Shown here piece after piece: positions 1 through 8,764 of a stretch of DNA of 12,458 nt. The stretch lies in NCBI GenBank assembly GCA_015179025.1, contig WHUX01000732.1, forward strand, positions 1 to 12,458, in the 5' to 3' direction. This DNA comes from Terfezia claveryi. Its lineage: Eukaryota > Ascomycota > Pezizomycetes > Pezizales > Pezizaceae. Every line of letters starts with the position of its first letter. Position 1 is the stretch's first letter. The notes under the pieces were generated by a model. That model did not search any database and had not been told where the DNA came from. It saw only the letters and a list, made by a program, of their open reading frames with translations. The position numbers were made by a program, and so were the translations under genes.

Positions 1-945
1 GAAAAACTCGCACGCCACCAGCCATATGACTACACGATTCCACTAATAGAGGGTAAGACCCTCCCTATGGACCCTCTATGAAATGTCCCGGTTGGAGCTG
101 GAAGCTTTGAAGAAATACTTGGAGGAAAACCTCAACAAGAGCTTCATTGCCACAGCTCCTCACCAGCAGGTACCCCAGTGCTTTTCATGAAGAAATCAGA
201 CAGCTCTCTCCAGTTGTGTATCGATTACCGGGGCCTAAACGAGATAACGGTCAAAAACAGTACCCCCTACCTGTAATTCAGGAGACATTAGCTAGGCTCT
301 CTAAGGCCAAATGGTTCACCAAACTGGATTTAAGAGGGGCATACAACCTGGTAAGGATTGCGGAGGGGGAGGAGTGGAAAACTGCCTTCCAAACTCATTA
401 TGGCTACTTTGAGTACAATGTCATGCCCTTCGGCTTAACTAACGCCTCGGCCTCTTTCCAACACTTTATCAATGATACCCTATGAGACTTCTTAGATGTA
501 TTCTGCATGGCTCACCTTGACGATATCTTGATTTATTCAGATACCCTCGCAGAGCACAAGATTCATGTCTGGCAGGTGTTGGAAAAGCTGGAGCAAGCTG
601 GATTGTTTCTCAAGCCCGAGAAATGCGAGTTTCATGTGCAGGAGGTCAAGTATCTGGGGCTAATCATTACTACGGAGGGTATCAGGATGGACCCTGCCAA
701 GGTCACCGCTGTCCAGGACTGGGAAACTCTGGCGAATCTCAAGGACATCTAGGCATTTCTGGGTTCGCCAACTTTACCGGCGTTTATCCTGAGATATTCG
801 AAGATCGTAGCCCCCCTTACTACCCTGACCAAAAAAGACCGGCGATTCGACAGGAATCTAAAAGCCTAATCTGCCTTCCAGAACCTCAAGGAAGCCTTCT
901 ACTCAGTACTAATCCTGGCCTACTTTAACCCAGACAGCGAATGTA
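1..945 (+). pseudogene. Gypsy A reverse transcriptase domain, broken
   Basis: RNA-dependent DNA polymerase core of the Gypsy pol polyprotein. The leading RT segment (PLIEGKT, then [19 protein letters not shown] in a shifted frame) is visible in 1-180. From about 260 the main frame gives [19 protein letters not shown] with the motif A aspartate at 327-329, and [13 protein letters not shown]. After a TGA at 483-485 it resumes with HLDDILIYSD, the catalytic aspartate pair at 519-524. The usual residue before LDD is tyrosine, here histidine. A TAG at 750-752 sits where the family has Gln in IQAFLGFANFYRR. Two single-base losses near 771-785 shift the frame until the RNase H part. The enzyme cannot be made from this copy. 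Confidence 0.85.
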
Positions 946-947
946 TC

Positions 948-1529
948 GTGGAAACTGACGCCTCCAACTATGTCTCCGCAGTGATCTTATTTCAGTATGT
1001 CAATGGCATCCTCCACCCAGTGGCCTACTTCTCGAAAAAGCACTCCCCAGCCGAGTGCAACTACGAGATCTACGACAAGGAGTTGATGGCCATCGTGCAA
1101 GCATTCGAGGAGTGGAGGCCACATCTGGAGTCAGCCAAGGGGATTATCGAGATGTTGTCCGATCATAAGAACCTGGAGTATTTTACCACCATCAAACTGC
1201 TTAACCGACGGCAGGCCAGGTGGTCGGAGTTCTTATCTCGGTTCAACTTTAAGATCAAGTACCGGCCAGGCAAGGCTAGTGGGAAACTGGACGCCTTGAC
1301 TAGGAGATCAGGTGACCTTCCTAAAGGGGGGGATGAAAGGCTAAGATACCAAAATCAGGTAGTATTAAAGCCCGAAAACCTTGATCTGGTAGCCAACGTT
1401 CTAGCTGAGGCTGATACGGAAGCTAAGGCTGATGCAGAAGTTGAGGCTGATGCGGAAGTTGAGGCTGATGTAGAAGCTGAGGCTGATGTGGAAGCTGAGG
1501 CCGAGGCTGCCGGGGAAGCTGACCTCTGA
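948..1529 (+). pseudogene. Gypsy A RNase H domain and acidic linker
   Basis: RNase H domain of the same polyprotein, which removes the RNA strand from the RNA/DNA hybrid during reverse transcription. The frame opens with [12 protein letters not shown], continues with [26 protein letters not shown], then [23 protein letters not shown] and [16 protein letters not shown]. These are the Ty3/Gypsy RNase H signatures, and the acidic residues (TDAS, the E of KELMAI, SDHKNL) are kept. Substitutions such as TDASN for TDASD and GKLDAL for GKPDAL fit G-to-A and C-to-T changes. An alanine/glutamate/aspartate/valine repeat follows at 1407-1520. The segment ends at a TGA (1527-1529) that fits CGA to TGA, after which the integrase part continues in the same frame. 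Confidence 0.88.
1407..1520 (+). repeat. 18-bp coding tandem repeat, acidic linker
   Basis: Units of 18 bp resembling GAGGCTGATGCGGAAGTT start at 1407, 1425, 1443, 1461 and 1479, with a diverged 24-bp unit at 1497-1520. In frame they encode EADxExxAD-type hexapeptides between RNase H and integrase. The period is a multiple of three, so copies can be gained without breaking the frame. Likely a replication-slippage minisatellite inside a tolerant linker. Confidence 0.85.
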
Positions 1530-2553
1530 CAACTGGTGGGACAGGCTTGTAAAGGAGACCCCCTGGTCAAAGAGATCATCACCGCAGTAGATTCCGGCCA
1601 GCGCCGCCACTACAAGATTTCCCTAGCCAAGTGTACAGTACAGGAGGGCCTCCTCTATCACCTTGAATGGCTCTATATACCAGAAGGTGGAGGGTTACGC
1701 CTGAGGCTGATCAAGGAACACCACGATACCCTAGTGGCGGGTCACCCTGGAGTGGCAAAAACGTTAGAGCTCCTGGCCAGGGAATACACCTGGATTGACC
1801 AGCGGAAGGACGTGGATCAGTATGTATGGAACTGCCATGTTTGCAAGCATACTAAGCCCATCCGCCACGCCCCATATAGCACCCTGAAGCCCCTGGACAT
1901 CCCAGATTGGCCGTGGCTGCACCTAACTATAGACTTCGTAATAGGGTTGCTAGAAGATTCGGGGTTCAATGCCATCTTGATAGTGGTAAATCAGTTGACG
2001 AAGATGAGGCATGTTATACCTTACTAGGATACCTGCTCTGCCCTAGAGTTAGCCAATCTCTACCTTAATAATGTATTCCAATACTATGGCCTTCCTGAGT
2101 CGATTGTGTCCAACCGTGGCCCTCAGTTTACCTCAGAATTCTGGCAAGCCTTCTGTGAACTTCTGGGGATCAAAGTACGCTTGTCAATGGCATATCACCT
2201 CTAGACAGATGGCCAATCGAAGAGGATGAATGCCATTATGAAGCAATATCTGTGGGCCTTTGTCAATTACCAGCAGAATAACTGGGTTTCGTTGCTGGCC
2301 ACCTATAAATTCGCCGTGAACAACCAGTTCTCAGAATCCTCCAAAACCTCCCCTTTCCTGGCTAATTATGGTTGGCACCCCCGGTTCGTGGATGCCCTGG
2401 CGCCCCTGCAAAAAGCCCACCCCCTAGCTAAGGAGTTCGCGGTTGGAATCGCTGAACTCCACCGTACTCTAAAAGCCGAGCTGGGATATGTGCAAGCCTG
2501 GCAAGCTAAGTATGCCAACGGATCACAGTTGCCAGCCCCCAGATATCAGCCAG
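1530..2553 (+). pseudogene. Gypsy A integrase, truncated, catalytic residues lost
   Basis: Integrase that would join the element's cDNA to the genome. The HHCC zinc-binding part is visible (EHHDTLVAGH, then CHVCKHTKP), followed by the DDE core: TIDF with the first Asp at 1932-1934, ESIVSNRGPQFT, and TDGQSKRMN. The family has SDRG and TDGQTERMN, so the second Asp (codon 2112-2114) is now Asn and the Glu (codon 2220-2222) is now Lys. The two codons are 36 apart, which matches the DD35E spacing. TAG stops at 2025-2027 and 2202-2204 fit CAG to TAG. The reading ends at LPAPRYQP, just before the C-terminal domain, where an LTR begins. It is doubly dead, by point changes and by truncation. Confidence 0.88.
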
Positions 2554-2577
2554 TGTAACAACCGTGTGTTCAGTTGT

Positions 2578-2744
2578 CATCACCTGTGATCGCAGGTGAT
2601 GGGTCATTGCCATTGTTGTCTTTGTCATCACCTGTGATCGCAGGTGATGGATTATCATTATTGTTGCCCTCGGCATCACCTGTAATGCAGGTGATGGGTT
2701 ATTACCATTGTTGTCTTTGTCATCACCTGCAATCGCAGGTGATG
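2578..2744 (+). repeat. Four tandem 24-bp palindromes in LTR U3
   Basis: Near-perfect palindromes of the form CATCACCTG-N6-CAGGTGATG lie at 2578-2601, 2626-2649, 2674-2696 and 2721-2744, a period of 47-48 bp. Spacers share CATTGTTGTCTTTG-like sequence. The arms contain CACCTG and CAGGTG, which are E-box-type hexamers, and the centre is close to GCGATCGC. The array lies about 80-240 bp upstream of the TATA box, where a retroelement enhancer would sit. A regulatory role is inference. Confidence 0.9.
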
Positions 2745-2820
2745 GGTTATTGTTATCGTTACCTTGCTTGGCTTCCGAGATAGGGAAGCTTATTTCCCCC
2801 ATTGCCCTGACCGAGTTATG

Positions 2821-2828
2821 TATATATA
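2821..2828 (+). promoter_or_regulatory. TATA box of Gypsy B LTR
   Basis: TATATATA followed by GAGCCT, preceded by a conserved block (ATTGCCCTGACC) shared with the LTR at 8741. Its conservation in both LTR copies and its place downstream of the palindrome array support a core promoter driving gag-pol rightward. Transcription would be expected to start a few tens of bases further on. Confidence 0.6.
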
Positions 2829-4343
2829 GAGCCTGTCCCTCGTACTGTCATTGTATCCCCATCCAATGTCTTGTATACCCAATATAGGACCTTGCTTCTC
2901 CCAGCGCTTGTGCACCTCCCTTGTATACATCCTTGTCTCGTACAAAACAACTCTGCAGCACAGCAGCCTCCCTTGACATACGCAGCAACTGCCTCCGCAT
3001 ATCTCGTGTCTCTTGCCCTCTGCCTCTCTTGCCTCTTGCCCTTGCCTCCCATCTTAGCCTTCCCCTGGTCATACACGTAGCGTTCCTACGTGTGTCTTAC
3101 CCTAGCCTTTCTCCAGATCACACACGTAGTGCTCCTATGTATACAATTTCCTCTTGCCACTACCCCGGCATACCCCTTGGTCGCCTTGTTCCCCAGAGCC
3201 CTCGTTACACTATGTTGGATCTTTCAGACCAACTGGTACGATGTCCGTGAATATTCCACTACCCACCGATAGATTCTCAGCCTGGAGGGCAACTCCGATC
3301 CCATCAGACCCAACAGAACTATCAGCATACCGACGAACTGTAATTGAAATATTCACAGATACTTATACCATTAGCGAACAATAAGGAGCGGACCTTCAGA
3401 AAGCCGAAAGGCGAATCCGAGAAGCTGAAGATGAAATAATCCTCCTCCGAGAAGATGCAGCAGAGGATAGGATAACCATTCGGAGACTGACTCACACTTT
3501 GGACCTGACCAATGGTCCAAAAAACCAGAAAACATAAGACCTACCTACCCTACCCAAGTTTAATGGGGACTGGGGCTGGTTACGAGTATGGAAAAACTCT
3601 GTGCAGATAAAACTCTCTGGGGACTTGGCAAAGTTCCCCACTGTCCACCACTAGCTCTCATATGTCTATGGCCTACTGGAGGGTAAGGCTATGGACTAGG
3701 TACAGCCCTTCGTCAAAGCCATGGGGATTGATCTGGTAGACATCCCTACACTAATGGCAATCCTGGACCGAGCCTTCGGAGACCTGGATCCTAAAGAAAC
3801 TGCCAGCAGGGCCCTGTGAGACCTCAAGCAAAAACACAACGAACTGTCAGCCTATGTCACTAAGTTCTCCAGGCTAGTAGCAGAGCTCAATTGGAATGAC
3901 GAAGCCAAGCTTAATCAGTTCAAAGATGGGCTTACCTTCGAGCTGAAAAAGGCTCTGGTTTACTGCCTACTGACCAAGACCCTAGAGGGACTTATTGAAC
4001 AAGCTAGTTGGGTGGAACAGCAGACAGCGGCACTCAGAGCCCCCCAAAAGACACTCTCGACCTTAACTCCTCGTATACCATTTCCGACAGCATGTACCCA
4101 ACAACAACAACCCATACCAGTCAACAAGCCTGCGCACCCCTCCTTGGTAGCAGGTGGGGCTGCCCCTATGGACCTGTCAGCAGGTAGGCCTCGTTTTACC
4201 CAGGAGGAAAGGGACCGTCACTGCACTCAGGGTTTGTATATTGCATGTGGGAAGGGGGACCATTTCATCACGGCATGTTCCCTCCGTAAGAACTGCTCCC
4301 TGGCCGCCCACGCCATATCCGAATCACGGATCGAAGAGGTTGA

Positions 4344-5426
<1,083 letters not shown>

Positions 5427-6371
5427 ATCAGCAACTACGTTATTTGCGTCAGGTGCATCAGACGCACCAGACGCCATATAGCAAAACTCAACGTTGTGAC
5501 GCAGAGGTATTTCCTCTAACTCTCAGGACGTACGATAACCACTTCCAACGTTTCTACTCTAACTCTTACTTAAGCTGTGCTGTTACCATGCAAGCCGACG
5601 TCCCGCGTTCTTAACATTTCACCTTTGAATTGACTTTGCTAATACACTTTTACCCGTCTATCCTCCCGACCACATCTAACTTTCTGTTGTCGTTCCCGTG
5701 TTACTGTTCATCTATTTCGTTCTCTAATGGTATCCATCTCCCAATCCTCTTTCCAGCATTCCTTACCCTTGCCCCACGTCCTTAACTTCTCTATCCTATA
5801 ATAGCTCTTCAGGTGTTCCTAATTCAACACCTCGCATTTCTATCTTCTCCATCCTATGTTCGTCTTTCTGATGTTTCTTAGCCAAACCCCTGCGTTTCTA
5901 ATTTCCCCATCCTACAATAGCCCTTCAAATATTTTTAATCCGACACCTCGCATTCATAACTTGCCCTATCCAATAATTGCCCTTCAGATGTTTCTATTCC
6001 TACTCGTCACGTTCTTTTCTTGACCATTATACTCTCTGCGTATGCAAATGTTCTCCTTTTAATCTGCATTCTATTTGCTAATTACCAAACATATCTTCCA
6101 TAAATAAAAAAAAACCTCATTTACAGTAGAAGTTCCTTACAACCTCCAACACCAAGAAATGAAATCCAATGCAATACATACTCTTTCCTCCCACCAAATT
6201 ACATCTACCAACCTTCCCCATCCCAGCTTCCAGTAAACACGTTTTATGAAAAAGAAATACACGACCACACGCAAGCAAAAGAAATACAGCTAATGAGATA
6301 ACATAACCCCATAGAGAGAATAGCCTTGAAACTGACATAGAAAAACCCATTCCCTCAAACATCCGACTTCT
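5427..6371. other. Non-coding pyrimidine-rich stretch, no gene seen
   Basis: The sequence after the break of Gypsy B has no homology I recognise and no frame with protein-like content. At its left edge, TGCGTC (5445-5450) and GACGCA (5461-5466) form a short inverted repeat, overlapped by GGTGC/GCACC (5452-5468). Most of the rest is T/C-rich with a degenerate minisatellite. The right part, 6060-6371, lies just downstream of the stop of the minus-strand DUF6532-like gene and would include its 3' untranslated region. I see no convincing polyadenylation signal. Confidence 0.5.
5773..6060. repeat. Degenerate ~58-bp minisatellite
   Basis: Four to five diverged units share the pattern CGCRTTTCTAA-CTTCYCCATCCTATAATAG-CCTTCAGATGTTTCTAAT. 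Their equivalent positions are about 5778, 5834, 5892, 5950 and 6011, spacings of 56-61 bp. Recurring blocks such as CCTATAATAG / CCTACAATAG / CCAATAATTG and CTTCAGGTGTT / CTTCAAATATT / CTTCAGATGTT show the period. A further remnant may lie near 5608. No coding role seen. Confidence 0.65.
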
Positions 6372-6727
6372 TTAGTCACTTTCTGTATCCTCTTCGTCTA
6401 TATCCTCTGTCCCTGTCAGTGCATCATCAACCTCCGAGTTTAATGGTCCAGCCAATTCTACTGATGAATCTCTCAGTAGACTCCCTTCGCGACGGCGCTT
6501 CTCCGCTAGCACCTCTAATCTTTCATATGAGTGCTGTAGCTCCTTTCTCAATTCCGCCTCATATCATGCTTCATCTTTGACTTGTGGTGCGTCAACTAGT
6601 TCTACTTCCACCATCCTTACTTGAGCTGCAATCTGACGCGCCAAGTCAGCCTTGATGTTATTCACCATGAGGTCCTTTATTGCTTTTGGATGAATCTCCC
6701 ATATATTCATCAGCCTCTCATATATGC

Positions 6728-6799
6728 CTGTTTTGCGTTAGTCCCTTGTCCAACATTATGCGTCCATTTGTGGCTCTTTATTGGTTATTCTCAACTTAC
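6728..6799 (-). other. Candidate intron 4 of the DUF6532-like gene
   Basis: Perfect GTAAGT donor (6799-6794), CTAAC branch motif (6741-6737) and CAG acceptor (6730-6728); 72 bp, phase 1. Splicing recreates a Cys codon and joins KTAW to IYERLMN, bypassing two in-frame stops. This is the strongest intron in the window. Confidence 0.75.
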
Positions 6800-7022
6800 A
6801 CCAGGCGGTTTTGTATTTGAACTCCTGCATAACTGGATTACAATCTCCTGTCTTCCATGCTTTCAAACTGTAATGTATTGCTGAGGTCACAAAGCATATG
6901 AAGATACCATTGATTTTATCCAGAAAGCCCGGGTCCCTATTCCCCTTCATTTTTGGGCCTTGGAAATACTATTGATATATTATATTAACGATCTCCTCCG
7001 CACAGAACTGTCCCCTAAACTC

Positions 7023-7087
7023 CTTTTTGGACATCAATATTAGCATCAGATATTAGATTGGTGGTGTTTGCCATCCGACCAACTTAC
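7023..7087 (-). other. Candidate intron 3 of the DUF6532-like gene
   Basis: Perfect GTAAGT donor (7087-7082) and a GCTAAT branch-like motif. The acceptor is either AAG at 7025-7023 (65 bp, next exon starts EFRGQF) or CAG at 7010-7008 (80 bp, next exon starts FCAEE). Both keep phase 0. The first retains more of the family-like segment; the second has the better acceptor consensus. Confidence 0.55.
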
Positions 7088-7252
7088 ATCCCGACTGCTT
7101 TGCCTGCAGATAAATCGATCTCCTTCTAGCAAGTACTCAACCTTTGTCTTCATATATTCCTTTGGTAACTGGCTAATACCATACACCCTCGTAATGCTTA
7201 CCCGACATTCATATATTAGATGTGCCCTTATTCGGGAATGAATGCTTTTGAG

Positions 7253-7322
7253 CTGTTTCGAATCAGCAATCCAATACCCCAAATCAGATTGGATGTCATA
7301 CAAATGTATCAACCACTCTTAC
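7253..7322 (-). other. Candidate intron 2 of the DUF6532-like gene
   Basis: GTAAGA donor, TGCTGAT branch-like motif, AACAG acceptor; 70 bp, phase 0. Without splicing, the QIER reading runs into a stop in its own frame. With splicing it joins LKSIHSRIRAHL in the right frame. Confidence 0.6.
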
Positions 7323-7574
7323 TCGTTCTATCTGGTGAGGCCCCGTTTGTGCCTTATCTCAGGCATGCTGTATGAGCAGGAGTAATTCACCCGGTGTTAG
7401 CAGAGGTTTCCTATAATATGTGTAGTTGGTCACAATCTTTTGTGCGGTACTCGTAAAAGGTTGTAAAATGTCGGGAATAGCTGAAAAGGATTGTGTTCCT
7501 CTTCCAATGCCTGGCGCGAGCACAGCAGTGTCAACGAAAGTTTCCACTTCTGATTTGGAATCACTTCTGCCATC

Positions 7575-7628
7575 CTATGTTGGAATTAGCTTACAATCTG
7601 ACCAAAATATTACCTTCCTTATACAAAC
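7575..7628 (-). other. Candidate intron 1 of the DUF6532-like gene
   Basis: GTTTGT donor after codon GAG, GCTAAT branch-like motif, CATAG acceptor; 54 bp, phase 0. Removing it joins NNITFNNE to DGRSDSKS and removes an in-frame TAG that is itself the acceptor. Confidence 0.5.
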
Positions 7629-7935
7629 CTCATTATTGAATGTAATGTTATTTGTGAATGCCGCCACAGTTTCAACTGTTGGTTGTGGTTGAATCACAGT
7701 TGCTACAATTTGAGAGGCCTTACGTTTATGGCTTGCCTGCTCAGTTAGCGCAGTAGCTTGCTGAGAGGTAGCTTGCTGGGAAGATGTTTTGCGAGGCATT
7801 GCAGATGAAAAAGACTTGCGCAGGAGGTTTGTATAGAAATATTCTAACACAAAGCATCTAATCCATTTCTTTGAGCATACAACTTGCTAATTAAATCCCC
7901 CTCCAAAAAAAATTTAAAAATCCACCCCCCCTCCC

Positions 7936-8084
7936 AAAAAAAAAAAAAAAGGAAAAAAAAACAATGAATACAGATCACCTAGACAAAAAAAAAGGAGAAA
8001 AAAACAACGAACACAGATCACCTAGACAAAAAAAAAGGAGAAAAAAACAACGAACACAGATCACCTAAAAAAAAAAAAAAAAAA
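7936..8084. repeat. A-rich 43-bp tandem repeat
   Basis: The block CAGATCACCT recurs at 7971, 8014 and 8057, a 43-bp period. It is separated by runs of A with GGAG and ACAACGAACA, and flanked by poly-A of 14 bases or more on both sides. On the minus strand this is a poly-T/pyrimidine tract about 140-290 bp upstream of the DUF6532-like start codon. It could act as a poly(dA:dT) promoter element or be a plain microsatellite. Confidence 0.85.
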
Positions 8085-8131
8085 CGAACAGTCCTCCGAT
8101 ACAGACCCTCTCCTTCCAACGCATACCATCC

Positions 8132-8734
8132 TTAGATCAGATCCATCCAGGCCAAATTGGCCACATTTACTCCTGCCTCGTGCGTGGCTTGTTCTCTCAC
8201 CCTGCGTGCAACTGGCGGAACTCCCGAATCTTGTCTGGCTCTAGTTCGTGCCACCGCTGAAGCACCTGCAGCGATCGGTCCCCTTGCTAGAAGCATTTCC
8301 CTGCCATTTTGTGGTTAGGGATCCAGTTCTTGCATGATGTTCCATGCTGGAGAATCTGAATCATAAATTTCCTCAGCTAGGAACCTTTCCCTCTGCTTCT
8401 GCTTCATCTGACGCAAAGCCCTCTGCTGCCTCTTAATTCACTTGCGGAGCTTTAGCTTCCGCTCCTCAAATACTTCTATTGTCCACGGGAAGGTACGTTT
8501 GGCAAAGCCGGCAAGATTTCGACTCAATGAGTTGGAATCCTCAGCAGGGTCCATATACTCCTCAGCTGCATTCAGGAAGTCAGCTGCAAAGTATACACCA
8601 TCATCGGGGGGTGGGCTGTCTGCCACCACAGGCTCCAAAGCCGGATCCCTATACAGGATAACTTGTTTCCTAATTGGTTTGGAGGAACTTAGCTCCAAAA
8701 ATACCTGCACCTCCTCATCGGTTTGCAGATGCAT
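8132..8734 (-). pseudogene. Unrecognised host-like gene, two premature stops
   Basis: A single-frame reading of 200 codons from ATG (8734, context CGCCATG) to TAA (8134-8132). It is broken by TGA at 8440-8438 (codon 99) and TAA at 8317-8315 (codon 140). I do not recognise the family. The first half is acidic ([41 protein letters not shown]). A basic, Gln/Arg-rich segment follows (about codons 90-125), likely helical, then DSDSPAWNIMQELDP and an Ala/Arg-rich tail (AVARTRARQD, ARRVREQATHEAG). Protein-like composition continues across both stops, which supports a decayed real gene. The Gypsy C LTR begins 6 bp upstream of the ATG, so the native promoter, or more N-terminal sequence, has been separated from it. 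It could also be an upstream exon region of the DUF6532-like locus. Confidence 0.5.
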
Positions 8735-8764
8735 GGCGGGTGTAACAACTATGTGTTCAGTTGT

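Larger units (their letters stand above)
1..2553 (+). mobile_element. Ty3/Gypsy element A, internal pol fragment, decayed
   Basis: This is the RT, RNase H and integrase portion of a Ty3/Gypsy retrotransposon; its LTR, gag and protease would lie left of the window. Positions 1 to about 180 align base by base with 5244-5426 of element B, so A and B belong to one family. Most of the fragment reads in a single frame (first bases at multiples of three) broken by stops at 483, 750, 1527, 2025 and 2202, with small indels near 75-260 and 770-945. The coding similarity ends at 2553, the base before the TGTAAC terminus of B's LTR. The integrase tail, any chromodomain, the polypurine tract and a 3' LTR are absent here. 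I infer that B inserted into A rather than sharing an LTR with it. Confidence 0.85.
2554..3209 (+). repeat. 5' LTR of Gypsy B
   Basis: It begins TGTAACAACC and is similar along its length to 8741-9247. Both copies show the palindromic repeats, the block ACCTTGCTTGGCTTC, the TATATATA box, and the tail around CCAACTGGTACG. The right end is set at GTTACA because that gives a 6-bp inverted terminal match with TGTAAC. Alternatives are CTATG at 3214 or GACCA at 3231; the last leaves TGGTACG two bases downstream as a possible primer binding site. This LTR is about 150 bp longer than the other copy, mostly through two extra palindrome units. Confidence 0.8.
6372..7799 (-). pseudogene. DUF6532-like gene, five exons, three premature stops
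   Basis: Unknown-function protein of a family abundant in basidiomycetes. Inferred exons: 7799-7629, 7574-7323, 7252-7088, 7022-6800 and 6727-6372, together 388 codons plus stop. Phases agree at all junctions. The N-terminus (MPRKTSSQQATSQQ) is low-complexity and basic. The DUF6532-like part runs from LLTPGELLLLIQHA through the Ile/Arg-rich SIHSRIRAHLIYECR, TRVYGI, VEYLLEGDRFIC and EEIVNII to FVTSAIHYSLKAWKTGD and a Tyr/Leu-rich helix (IYERLMNIWEI). The C-terminus is charged and ends DEEDTESD. Premature stops: TGA 7361-7359 (codon 129, where Trp is expected), TAG 6971-6969 (214) and TGA 6566-6564 (325). All fit single transitions. Family assignment rests on recalled sequence pattern, not on a search. 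If the second acceptor of intron 3 is used, the protein is five residues shorter. Confidence 0.65.

Noticed and set aside
2540..2560. 2554 as the 3' LTR of Gypsy A (tandem elements sharing one LTR)
   Set aside because: There is no polypurine tract before it, and the integrase C-terminal part is missing right up to the LTR base. A nested insertion explains this better, though deletion is not fully excluded.
2578..2744. A CRISPR-like array: 24-bp palindromic repeats with similar-length spacers
   Set aside because: The spacers are near copies of each other, the array lies in an LTR upstream of a TATA box, and the setting is eukaryotic with introns and retrotransposons. No cas-like gene is present.
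3215..3240. Naming the tRNA primer of the Gypsy family from the sequence after the LTR
   Set aside because: Two candidate primer sites (TTGGATCTT and TGGTACG) fit different LTR ends, and neither matches a tRNA end I can state with confidence.
6117..6362. 81-codon minus-strand frame with a hydrophobic segment
   Set aside because: It lies downstream of the DUF6532-like stop in T/C-rich sequence. No homology or splice signals link it to the gene; it is probably 3' untranslated or intergenic.
7323..7361. A frameshift in the DUF6532-like gene near 7320
   Set aside because: A GTAAGA...CAG intron of 70 bp in phase 0 explains the frame change and removes the stop in the way, so a frameshift is not required.
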